Source: Ferroglobus sp964463865
GTDB lineage: Archaea; Halobacteriota; Archaeoglobi; Archaeoglobales; Archaeoglobaceae
DNA length: 23,375 nucleotides
NCBI GenBank assembly: GCA_964463865.1
Contig: CAYXDX010000019.1
Coordinates: forward strand, 1 to 23,375
Direction of reading: 5' to 3'
Positions 7,153-13,745 of the stretch are shown here, piece by piece (the first letter of the stretch is position 1; each line of letters starts with the position of its first letter). A program made the translations under genes and the position numbers. The notes below the pieces were generated by a model. It was not told the DNA's origin and did not search any database. It was given only the letters and a program-made list of their open reading frames with translations.

Positions 7153-7497
7153 ATGAAAGAAGTTAGACTCTACACGGCTGAGGACATGAAAAAAGACATT
7201 GAAGAAGGTTTCGACGACTCCGAGGTCGCTTTGAGGAAGTGGAGGTCTATCCTCGAAGCTCTTGAAGCTCTGGAAGAAGTTTCGGTTCAGGTGACGTCGT
7301 TCTGCCTGAAGTATCAGAAGTTCGGGTGCGAGAACTGTCCGATTATAAAGTATGATTACCCGTGCGGGCATCCCTATGCGACGTTTACGATCTTCTACCA
7401 GGAACTCAGGAAACTGAGGTTCATCGCGGAGAGGCTTTACGCTATCCTCGTGGCGATAGATCGTGAAGATAAGGAGAGCAGGAAGCACTACGTCTGA
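7153..7497 (+). CDS. Small Cys-rich protein of unknown function
   Basis: I do not recognise the family. The 114-residue cytoplasmic protein is mostly helical. A central cluster has Cys51, Cys59, Cys62, Cys71 and His73 (CLKYQKFGCENCP and YPCGHP), a pattern well suited to zinc or an iron-sulfur cluster. The flanking helices (about 22-48 and 80-108) could pack as a bundle around it. The ATG lies about 28 nt after a TATA-like element and has no Shine-Dalgarno site, so it is probably leaderless. It diverges from the two-HTH regulator across an inverted repeat, so it may be a target of that regulator. Confidence 0.7.
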   Translation: MKEVRLYTAEDMKKDIEEGFDDSEVALRKWRSILEALEALEEVSVQVTSFCLKYQKFGCENCPIIKYDYPCGHPYATFTIFYQELRKLRFIAERLYAILVAIDREDKESRKHYV

Positions 7498-7500
7498 GAA

Positions 7501-7513
7501 AAGCTTTATTTAC
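7501..7513 (+). promoter_or_regulatory. TATA box of the htpX-like gene (leaderless)
   Basis: AAGCTTTATTTAC is centred about 28 nt before the ATG at 7535, immediately after the stop of the preceding gene. No ribosome binding site is visible. Confidence 0.45.
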
Positions 7514-7534
7514 AGATGAGCATAACAACGGAAC

Positions 7535-8533
7535 ATGCTGCTGATATTCGACCCGATATACCTGCTACTTGGCATGCTCGGATACGCGATAATGTTCATC
7601 TTAGCGAGCACTGTGGCTCCGAAGGTAGCTGGAAGACTTTCCGGAAAGTTTTCGCTCTACACCTCGATGTTTCTGCTGGCCGTGATGATACTCGGAATAT
7701 CCTCGGCTATAATCTACTTCGTTCTGAGCGTAGCCGGACTGACTTTCAGCTTCGTCGGAATTCTGACGTTCGTGCTCATCGTGAACCTCCTGATGTATCT
7801 GGCTTCGCCGTTCATAATAAACGCCACTTATTCTGCTAAGCCAGACGAAGAGCTTCAGAGGATCGTCGATACTGTCGCAAACAGGCTCGGCGTCAGGAGT
7901 CCGAAGGCGGTAGTTGTGAGAGGTCCACCGAACGCTTTCGCTTACGGAAACTTCCTTACCGGCAAGTTCGTCGCCGTCACAGACACTATGCTCAACACGA
8001 TGACGAGGGAGGAACTTGAGGCGGTAATCGGACACGAGATCGGACACCACAAGCACAAAGATAACGCCGTAATGCTTCTCCTCGGGCTTTTGCCTTCGGT
8101 GATATTTTACCTCGGATACATGGCTATTCACTCTTCCATGAGCGAAAGGAGGAACCAGCTCACTCTCGTTGGCATTGCGGCAGTCATAGCGTCGTTCCTC
8201 GTTCAGATACTCGTCTTAGCTTTCAGCAGGCTCAGAGAGTATTACGCGGACTTCGAAGGGGCGAGAGCTTCAGGAAAAAGGAACATGCAGACGGCTTTGG
8301 CTAAAATACACGCGTTCTACACGAGGTATCCGTCTTACCACGAAATCGTAGCGGCGGACAAGTTCAAGACTCTGTTCATATACGCTTTCGTTCAGGCAGT
8401 AGCGTCTCCTTACGTGTCCTACGCGGACATCGAGAGGTTGAAGAAGATGAAGGTAAATCCTGTTGAGGAGTTCCTATCTACTCACCCGCCGATACCGAAG
8501 AGGTTAGCGTTTTTGGACTCTCTACCCTTCTAA
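7535..8533 (+). CDS. htpX: HtpX-like M48 membrane zinc protease
   Basis: This is a 332-residue membrane metalloprotease of the M48B family, used in membrane protein quality control. Two N-terminal transmembrane helices (about 9-29 and 45-95, the latter possibly two passes) precede the zinc site HEIGHH (His167, Glu168, His171). Two further membrane segments (about 178-200 and 210-231) are followed by the third ligand in SRLREYYAD (about Glu235). The family motifs VVVRGPPNAFAYG and TREELEAVIGHE are present. The active site faces the cytoplasm in HtpX. The gene ends with a 4-bp overlap with the convergent MBL-fold gene. Confidence 0.93.
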   Translation: MLLIFDPIYLLLGMLGYAIMFILASTVAPKVAGRLSGKFSLYTSMFLLAVMILGISSAIIYFVLSVAGLTFSFVGILTFVLIVNLLMYLASPFIINATYSAKPDEELQRIVDTVANRLGVRSPKAVVVRGPPNAFAYGNFLTGKFVAVTDTMLNTMTREELEAVIGHEIGHHKHKDNAVMLLLGLLPSVIFYLGYMAIHSSMSERRNQLTLVGIAAVIASFLVQILVLAFSRLREYYADFEGARASGKRNMQTALAKIHAFYTRYPSYHEIVAADKFKTLFIYAFVQAVASPYVSYADIERLKKMKVNPVEEFLSTHPPIPKRLAFLDSLPF

Positions 8534-9159
8534 CCCCACTTTAAGACCCAGATCTCCCGTCTTTCCGGAATTTTTACCTCCACTTCGCTCGTGTCGAACC
8601 TTCTGACGTTCTCCTTTCCTTTCAGGAATTCGTCCACCGGCTTGATTGGGAAGTCTATAACTTCGGTCTTGTAGTGCATCGGCACGACGACCTTTGGCGA
8701 GAGCTGTTCGACAACTTTACTCGCCTCTTCGGGTCCTATGGTGAAGAACCCGCCAACCGGAACGAGCAGAACGTCGACGTCTCCGATCTCTTTGACTTCC
8801 TCATCGCCCAGCACGTGTCCAAGATCACCGAGGTGGCAGAACTTTATTCCGTCGAGTTCTATTTTAAAGACCACGTTTTCTCCTCTCTGCCTTCCTCCGG
8901 AGCTGTCGTGGAAAGTTTTGACGCCTTTTATTTTCACACCCTCGACCTCGAACTCTCCAGCACCTCTTACGACTTTCGGATTTCCTTTAAGAACCTCTAC
9001 CTTGTTGTGGTCGAAGTGGTCGTGGCTCACAGTTACGATGTCCGCCTCCACATCCGGCGTTGGATATCCGACGTCTCTCTGGTGAAACGGGTCCGTCACG
9101 ACAGTCTTGCTTCCTCTAATCATGAAGCACGCGTGCCCGAACCAGCGGAGCGAGACCAT
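8530..9159 (-). CDS. Metallo-beta-lactamase-fold hydrolase (UlaG-like)
   Basis: The 209-residue cytoplasmic protein carries the metal-binding motif SHDHFDH (His46, His48, Asp50, His51), preceded by WFGHACFMI (His9) and TDPF. Downstream are CHLGDLGH, which gives further ligands, and the final PMHYKTE histidine. This is the short MBL class called UPF0173/Lactamase_B_3, often annotated as a metal-dependent hydrolase with unknown substrate. A minus-strand TATA-like ACTTTTTAACG is centred about 28 nt from the ATG, so the transcript is probably leaderless. Confidence 0.88.
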   Translation of the reverse strand: MVSLRWFGHACFMIRGSKTVVTDPFHQRDVGYPTPDVEADIVTVSHDHFDHNKVEVLKGNPKVVRGAGEFEVEGVKIKGVKTFHDSSGGRQRGENVVFKIELDGIKFCHLGDLGHVLGDEEVKEIGDVDVLLVPVGGFFTIGPEEASKVVEQLSPKVVVPMHYKTEVIDFPIKPVDEFLKGKENVRRFDTSEVEVKIPERREIWVLKWG

Positions 9160-9191
9160 GTGTAAGTGTCGTGAATTATCGTTAAAAAGTT

Positions 9192-9515
9192 TTACTGGAG
9201 CCTTTCCGCAACCTCTCCGGCAATCGGCAGTTTGAAGAACTCTCCCTGGTAGGCTTTAACGATCAGCAGAATCCAGAGGATGAAACCCAGCACCGATACG
9301 AGCAGACTGAAGACAGCTCCGAGCAGAGGAATTACCAAGACGAGCTTCTGCAGAACGGTGAGGGACAGAAACACAACTATCGACTGCATCGCGTGAAACC
9401 TGACGAACTCGCTCTCTCTTTCGAGTATGTAAAAGACGATTCCCGTTATCCACAGGAGGACGTAGCTCAAAGCGGCTTCGACGTTTTCTTCCAATCCGAG
9501 TGATGTTTTCGACAT
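9192..9515 (-). CDS. DUF4870 (Tic20-like) membrane protein
   Basis: The 107-residue protein has about three transmembrane segments (roughly 17-33, 44-63 and 66-92). It carries the family features NVEAALSYVLLWITGIVFYILE, FVRFHAMQS and a C-terminal AYQGEFFKLPIAGEVAE. The function of DUF4870 proteins is unknown. I chose ATG at 9515 rather than the earlier TTG at 9563, because the extension is not membrane-like and a minus-strand TATA (GAATATAACC, about 9540-9549) sits about 28 nt from 9515. It diverges from tusA. Confidence 0.85.
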   Translation of the reverse strand: MSKTSLGLEENVEAALSYVLLWITGIVFYILERESEFVRFHAMQSIVVFLSLTVLQKLVLVIPLLGAVFSLLVSVLGFILWILLIVKAYQGEFFKLPIAGEVAERLQ

Positions 9516-9564
9516 CTTCGAACGTCTAACTTCCCCGGTTATATTCTTTTCGCAGGACGGCAAA

Positions 9565-9574
9565 GTTTTTAATC
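9565..9574 (+). promoter_or_regulatory. TATA box of the tusA operon (leaderless)
   Basis: GTTTTTAATC is centred about 29 nt before the tusA ATG at 9599. The word CTTCATATG occurs twice between them (9578-9586 and 9594-9602); the second copy includes the start codon. Confidence 0.45.
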
Positions 9575-9598
9575 AGCTTCATATGTGTTTTTCTTCAT

Positions 9599-9805
9599 AT
9601 GAAGGTCGTCGATCTACGCGGGCTTACGTGTCCGATGCCGGTGATAAAGCTGAGGAGCGAACTCGAGAACGGTAACGGAGAGGTGTTGGTTTTGACAACC
9701 GATCCTGGAACTTTGAGCGAGATACCGGCTCTTGCAGAAAAAATGGGGTGGAAAGTCGTCAAGGTGGAGGAAAACGAATGCTTCAAGTTTCTGCTGAAGA
9801 AGTAG
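9599..9805 (+). CDS. tusA: TusA/SirA-family sulfur carrier protein
   Basis: The 68-residue protein has the family signature LRGLTCPMPVIKLR, with the sulfur-accepting Cys11 in CPxP and the usual beta-alpha-beta-alpha fold (TDPGTLSEIPALAEKMGW). TusA proteins carry persulfide sulfur between enzymes for tRNA thiolation, cofactor synthesis or dissimilatory sulfur metabolism. Here it is the first gene of a unit with a di-heme membrane protein and an HdrD/DsrK-like protein. The next gene begins inside it (28-bp overlap). This context points to sulfur or thiol redox work rather than tRNA thiolation, by inference. Confidence 0.93.
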   Translation: MKVVDLRGLTCPMPVIKLRSELENGNGEVLVLTTDPGTLSEIPALAEKMGWKVVKVEENECFKFLLKK

Positions 9806-10446
9806 TCCTCTACAAACTGCCGTTCGTCACCCTTACAGTCTTCCTGCTTGGCACGGCTTACAGAACTTACAGGTACCTGTCCAAGCCGTTCAGAATTTTC
9901 CCGACTTTCCCCTACGCGTCTGGCAGCAGCTCGGAGAAAGCAAAGAAATACGTAAAAACTCTACTCCTGTTCGAGCCCTTTCGAGGCGACAGAGCGCTCT
10001 GGACACTTTCTTGGCTGTTCCACCTGAGCTTGGCGGTGATCGTGCTGGGTCACCTGAGGATGTTCCTCGGAGTGCCCATCGAGAAGAGCGTTTCACAGCT
10101 TTTTGGAACGCTGTTCGGAGCAATATTTACCGTCGCGTTGGCCTCGCTACTTTTGAGGAGAATTTTCTTCCTGAGAGCGATTTCCACGGCAGAAGATTAC
10201 CTCGTCCTAATCCTCCTGCTCGGGATAGCCGTGTCGGGGCTTTACCTCAGAGCGAGCGGAGTCGACTTGCAGGGATACGCGCTCTCTCTCCTGAGAGGCG
10301 AATACGTCGACGTGGATGACCCCGTTCTGGTCGTGCACGCGCTACTTGGACAGATGCTCGTCGCTTACCTTCCGTTTGGAAAGCTGTTCCACTCGATCGG
10401 AGCTTTTCACTCGAACTACTCAGCACTGAGGTGGAAGGATGCCTGA
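9778..10446 (+). CDS. NarI/DsrM-like di-heme cytochrome b membrane subunit
   Basis: This 222-residue membrane protein has about five transmembrane helices (roughly 12-30, 77-97, 110-128, 140-158, 185-205). Four histidines match the heme b ligands of the nitrate reductase gamma family in spacing: His82 and His92 are 10 apart, and His187 and His205 are 18 apart, as in NarI. It would pass electrons between membrane quinol and its soluble partner. The start ATG at 9778 has a strong GGTGGAGG site 7-8 nt upstream, inside tusA; a start at 9748 was rejected. The next gene overlaps by 8 bp, so the two subunits are translationally coupled. DsrM, HmeC and HdrE belong to the same broad family. Confidence 0.88.
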   Translation: MLQVSAEEVVLYKLPFVTLTVFLLGTAYRTYRYLSKPFRIFPTFPYASGSSSEKAKKYVKTLLLFEPFRGDRALWTLSWLFHLSLAVIVLGHLRMFLGVPIEKSVSQLFGTLFGAIFTVALASLLLRRIFFLRAISTAEDYLVLILLLGIAVSGLYLRASGVDLQGYALSLLRGEYVDVDDPVLVVHALLGQMLVAYLPFGKLFHSIGAFHSNYSALRWKDA

Positions 10447-11506
10447 CTCAGCGAACCTCTGCGTGAGGTGTGGAAACTGCCTCGACGCTTGCCACATTTA
10501 CCTTTCTACAGGCAGGAAAGAGCACGCACCACCGAACAGAATCAGAATACTCAGGAAGAGGAGCGATCCTGTAGCCTTCGAGTGCAACGGCTGTAGGAGG
10601 TGCACGATCTTCTGCCCGTTTTCCGTTGAGACATCGGCTTACGTCTCAAAAGCGAGAAGCGAAATCAGGGACTACGCGAAAGCCCTCGTGGACCTCGCGG
10701 AGCTTCAGGTCGAGAAAGGCAGGAACTTCGAAAGGCACAGAGACATGTTCGAGAGGGCGATAAAGTTTCTCGAGAAAAAGCACGGAGTCGAGATACCGGT
10801 TGGAAAGAAATCCGAAACGCTTTACGTGGCTCTGCAGGGGGAACACACGATCGTCCCGGCGGCAAAAATTCTGAACTCTGCTAAAGAAGACTGGACGCTC
10901 AGCTACTTCGAGGCTTCCAACTTCGCTTTCTTCCTCGGAGACATGGCTAAGGCCAGAGCGGTTTCGGAGAGGATCTACCGCGAAGCCGAAAGCGTCGGAG
11001 CCACGAAAATAGTCGTTACGGAATGCGGTCACGCTTACAGGGTCTTCAGGATGTTCTGGAGGGAGTGGTTTGGAAAAGAGTTCGAAATAATGAGCATAGT
11101 TGAGCTTTCCGCGAGGCACCTTGAAGACGGGACGATAGAAGTTAGAAAGTCTCTTAGCGCTCCCGTCACGTATCACGACCCGTGTCAGGCCGCGAGGAAC
11201 TCGGGGCTCATAGAGGAGCCGAGAAAAGTCATCAGGAGTTACGCGGAAGACTTTCGGGAGATGAAGCCGAACAAGGAGAAGAACTTCTGCTGCGGCGGTG
11301 GTGGAGGTCTCGTGGCGATTCCGGAAATGAAGGACTTCAGGATGCTTGCGGGAAGGAAGAAGGTCGAGCAGATAAAAGAAAGCGGAGCTGATGTAGTCCT
11401 GACGATATGCGAGAACTGTAGAACTCAGCTGAAAGACCTAAGCAAACACTACGGCGTGAAGTACGAGGTGAAGGGGGTCGTCGAAACTCTCGCCGAATTG
11501 ATCTGA
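10439..11506 (+). CDS. HdrD/DsrK-like iron-sulfur protein with CCG domain
   Basis: The 355-residue cytoplasmic protein has two N-terminal [4Fe-4S] ferredoxin motifs (Cys8, 11, 14, 18 and Cys49, 52, 55, 59). A helical linker follows, then a C-terminal CCG region: Cys249, Cys284-Cys285 in NFCCGGGGG, and Cys324/Cys327 in CENC. The first CCG repeat is reduced to Cys196 in ECGHAYR, as in DsrK/HmeD/TmcB rather than true HdrB/HdrD. The CCG domain binds the special [4Fe-4S] cluster that reduces disulfides or trisulfides. With the upstream membrane cytochrome it forms a two-subunit menaquinol-linked reductase of the DsrMK/HdrDE kind. The natural substrate is unknown, but TusA-bound sulfur is an attractive idea. 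Confidence 0.9.
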   Translation: MPDSANLCVRCGNCLDACHIYLSTGRKEHAPPNRIRILRKRSDPVAFECNGCRRCTIFCPFSVETSAYVSKARSEIRDYAKALVDLAELQVEKGRNFERHRDMFERAIKFLEKKHGVEIPVGKKSETLYVALQGEHTIVPAAKILNSAKEDWTLSYFEASNFAFFLGDMAKARAVSERIYREAESVGATKIVVTECGHAYRVFRMFWREWFGKEFEIMSIVELSARHLEDGTIEVRKSLSAPVTYHDPCQAARNSGLIEEPRKVIRSYAEDFREMKPNKEKNFCCGGGGGLVAIPEMKDFRMLAGRKKVEQIKESGADVVLTICENCRTQLKDLSKHYGVKYEVKGVVETLAELI

Positions 11507-11530
11507 TCAGACCGTATGCCTTTCGTCATT

Positions 11531-11590
11531 GCCAGTCCTGGGGCAAGGGTTTCATCACTCTTCAGCCTAACGAGGGCTCATCATCCCGGC
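11531..11590 (-). ncRNA. Candidate C/D box guide RNA (2'-O-methylation)
   Basis: Read 5' to 3' on the minus strand: GCCGGG, C box ATGATGA (11584-11578), a 12-nt guide (11577-11566), D' box CTGA (11565-11562), spacer AGA, C' box GTGATGA (11558-11552), a second 12-nt guide (11551-11540), AGGA (11539-11536), then CTGGC. The ends GCCGG/CTGGC pair to close the molecule. The 60-nt size, two guides of exactly 12 nt and the 3-nt D'-C' spacer are the hallmarks of archaeal C/D sRNAs. The weak point is the D box, AGGA instead of CTGA. It lies in the only sizeable gap between convergent genes here. Targets were not searched. Confidence 0.65.
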
Positions 11591-11643
11591 TCCGCTGAGA
11601 GGTTTTTCATCACCTCGGCAGAATTTTTGGTTCGCTTGGGTAA

Positions 11644-12162
11644 TTAACCTTTCTCTTCGAGCATCTCCAGATACGACACCCTTATGCTGTCCTCCCTCCT
11701 GAATCCGAGCTCCTCGGCGAGTTTGAAGATCCTCTCTTTCGCAAGGCTCACGTCCTCGCTCTCGACCTCGAACTCGACGAAACTTCCAAGGCCAAAAACT
11801 TCGTCGAGGCAGACGAGAACCCCATCGACTTCGAACAGCTCCCTCACCTTTTTCACTTCTCTTACCCGTTTGAATCCGAGTTTTTCGAGAAGTTTCACAG
11901 CTTTTTCAAAATCTTCGACCTTGAGCTTTATTTCCTCTCTCGTCTTTGTCTCGTCGTCGACCTTGGGACCTTTGTAGGTTATTGTGACTCCCTCTTCGTC
12001 TCTTCTGACTCTCAGCGCCTCGTCGCTCTTTCTGAAGTCTCTGAACGGAGAGTTGAAGTATACGTCCTCCTCTAGCTTTTTCTTTAAAAATTTACCCCTT
12101 TTGGCGATCTTTTTCCTGAGGTCTTCGGGTCTGTCGACCTTGAACTTGGCCTCGACCTCCAC
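11644..12162 (-). CDS. cyaB: CYTH-domain protein (class IV adenylate cyclase / triphosphatase-like)
   Basis: The 172-residue protein begins with the diagnostic ExExK motif (Glu2, Glu4, Lys6 in EVEAKF) and carries the alternating charged residues of the triphosphate tunnel: RVRRDEEG, TYKGPK, REEIKLKVED and DEVFGLGSFVEFEVE. CYTH enzymes act on triphosphates: CyaB makes cAMP from ATP, and others hydrolyse thiamine triphosphate or inorganic triphosphate. Archaeal members are often labelled class IV adenylate cyclase, but activity cannot be deduced. The start must be GTG at 12162 because a stop codon lies directly before it and the ExExK motif follows at once. It would be leaderless from the shared TATA at 12181-12193. 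Confidence 0.88.
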   Translation of the reverse strand: MEVEAKFKVDRPEDLRKKIAKRGKFLKKKLEEDVYFNSPFRDFRKSDEALRVRRDEEGVTITYKGPKVDDETKTREEIKLKVEDFEKAVKLLEKLGFKRVREVKKVRELFEVDGVLVCLDEVFGLGSFVEFEVESEDVSLAKERIFKLAEELGFRREDSIRVSYLEMLEEKG

Positions 12163-12180
12163 TCACTGAAGACATTCCGA

Positions 12181-12193
12181 AATTTTTTATACC
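12181..12193. promoter_or_regulatory. Shared bidirectional TATA for cyaB and the FKBP gene
   Basis: AATTTTTTATACC reads as a TATA element on both strands (GGTATAAAAAATT on the minus strand). Its centre is about 26 nt from the cyaB GTG at 12162 and about 28 nt from the FKBP ATG at 12215, so one AT-rich core may serve both leaderless genes. Confidence 0.45.
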
Positions 12194-12214
12194 TTTCTGA
12201 TTTGGGCTGATGTG

Positions 12215-12889
12215 ATGGCGATCAAGGAAGGGGACTTCGTGAAGATTAGCTACACGGCAAAACTTGAGGACGGGACAGTCATCGACTCAACGGACGAGAA
12301 CGTGGCGAAAGAGCACGGAGTTTACGAGGAGCACGCGAGATATGGTGACATCGTAATCGTGGTCGGAGAAGGGCATGTGGTCAAGGGGCTTGAGGAGGAC
12401 ATAGTCGGGAAAGAGGTAGGATACAAGGGCGTGGTGGAAGTCCCTCCGGAGAAGGCTTTCGGAGAGTACGATCCGGAAAAGAAGGAGATGATAACGCTCA
12501 AGAAGTTCAAGGAGAAGCCGATGCCGGGAGATAGAGTGAGGGTGGGCGACAGGGTCGGTGTGGTGGAAAAAGTTGTTGGGAGAAGAGCAATAGTCGACTT
12601 CAACCACCCGCTTGCCGGGAAGAAGATAATCTTCGAGTACGAGATAAAGGAGAAGATAGATGATCCAGCAGAAAAGATCAAGGCTCTGCTGCTGATTCAC
12701 ACCGGAAGAGAGCTGGAAGCGAAGATCGAGGACGGTAAAGCGGTTATAGAAGTTCCGAGAGAAGCGGCGTTCAACCAGTTCTTCATACTCGGAAAGCTTG
12801 CAGTGGTGAACGAAATATTCGAGCACGTTCCGGAAGTGAAGGAAGTGGAGTTCGTAGAAAGGTTCGTTAAGGAGGAGAAGGAGGAGTAG
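12215..12889 (+). CDS. FKBP-type peptidyl-prolyl isomerase, long archaeal form
   Basis: The 224-residue cytoplasmic protein catalyses proline isomerisation and acts as a folding chaperone. The FKBP core is visible in GDFVKISYTAKLEDGTVIDST (split here by the standard insert), GEGHVVKGLEEDIVGKEVG and VEVPPEKAFGEYDP. The inserted-in-flap (IF) domain lies around 80-135, ended by FNHPLAGK. A C-terminal domain (about 150-224) is the extension typical of the long archaeal type, as in SlyD-like proteins. I chose ATG at 12215; the GTG directly before it is less likely. The stop overlaps the convergent ttuA-like gene by 23 bp. Confidence 0.93.
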   Translation: MAIKEGDFVKISYTAKLEDGTVIDSTDENVAKEHGVYEEHARYGDIVIVVGEGHVVKGLEEDIVGKEVGYKGVVEVPPEKAFGEYDPEKKEMITLKKFKEKPMPGDRVRVGDRVGVVEKVVGRRAIVDFNHPLAGKKIIFEYEIKEKIDDPAEKIKALLLIHTGRELEAKIEDGKAVIEVPREAAFNQFFILGKLAVVNEIFEHVPEVKEVEFVERFVKEEKEE

Positions 12890-13745
12890 CTTTCTTTTTA
12901 TATTTTCTGACGTTCCTACAGAACTGGCACACTTCGGCTGAAGTAGGCTCTCCACACACCTTACAGCTCTTCAGTTCCCAGCTCTCTTTTTTCTCCCTCG
13001 CGAGGCTCCTGAGAACTCCTGCTTTGAATCCCGGAATCTTCTTCTCTATCTCGTAGACGAGCTCTTTCCACTTCGGATCCGGAGCTTTGGGACACTCGTC
13101 CGGCAAGAACGGGAGTCCGGAAGAGATCACGTAGACGAGGTTCTCCTTTTCGCCGATTTCGAATAACGGCTTGGCCTTCGCCACGAATTTAAAGTAGCCG
13201 TCCGTCCTTGGCTTCAGCTTTTCCGTCCACTCCTGGTTTCCCGAGTAGAGGTTCTTGAGAACGTTGGCAACTATGTCTTCCGCGCAGTGTCCTGTTGCTA
13301 CGACGTCGAAACCGTTCTCCCTCGCGAACCTGTTCATTATGTATCTTTTAGCGTTTCCGCAAACGCTACACGGCTTTCTTTTGACGTCGGATATCGTGAA
13401 CCCGAAGTCCGAGAGTCTGACGACGTGCAGCGGGACGCCAAGGACTTTGCAGACTTCTTCGCTCACGACTCTCGACTTTCTGCTGTATTCTCCGATCCCG
13501 AGGTCTATGTGGAGGGCCTCCACTTTTATTCCGAGCTTATCCTCCAGTGCTTTCAGTGACGACAGCATCGCAACGCTATCCTTACCGCCGCTCAGAGCTG
13601 CGAGGACTTTCTCGCCTTTTCTGATTATTCCGAACCTTCTTATCGAACTTTCCACTCTGCTTAGGTATTTTCGAGCGTAACATTCTCTGCAGTAGTATTT
13701 GTTTCTCAACTTCTCCACCGCGGCTTTTCCACACTCGCAGATCAT
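12867..13745 (-). CDS. ttuA: TtuA/Ncs6-family tRNA 2-thiolation enzyme
   Basis: This ATP-dependent tRNA sulfurtransferase family makes 2-thiouridine (TtuA at position 54 in thermophiles, Ncs6 at position 34). The 292-residue protein has an N-terminal zinc finger (Cys3, Cys5, Cys19, Cys22), the PP-loop LSGGKDS (51-57), and the catalytic cysteine set Cys126/Cys129 (PCSVCG) and Cys218 (PDECP), which hold a [4Fe-4S] cluster in TtuA. A C-terminal zinc ribbon follows (Cys261, 264, 273, 276). The first finger is CxC instead of the usual CxxC. The start is ATG at 13745, overlapping the M50 gene stop by 4 bp; a longer reading from 13925 is entirely inside the M50 gene and was rejected. The DECP motif favours TtuA over Ncs6. 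Confidence 0.85.
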   Translation of the reverse strand: MICECGKAAVEKLRNKYYCRECYARKYLSRVESSIRRFGIIRKGEKVLAALSGGKDSVAMLSSLKALEDKLGIKVEALHIDLGIGEYSRKSRVVSEEVCKVLGVPLHVVRLSDFGFTISDVKRKPCSVCGNAKRYIMNRFARENGFDVVATGHCAEDIVANVLKNLYSGNQEWTEKLKPRTDGYFKFVAKAKPLFEIGEKENLVYVISSGLPFLPDECPKAPDPKWKELVYEIEKKIPGFKAGVLRSLAREKKESWELKSCKVCGEPTSAEVCQFCRNVRKYKKKATPPSPP

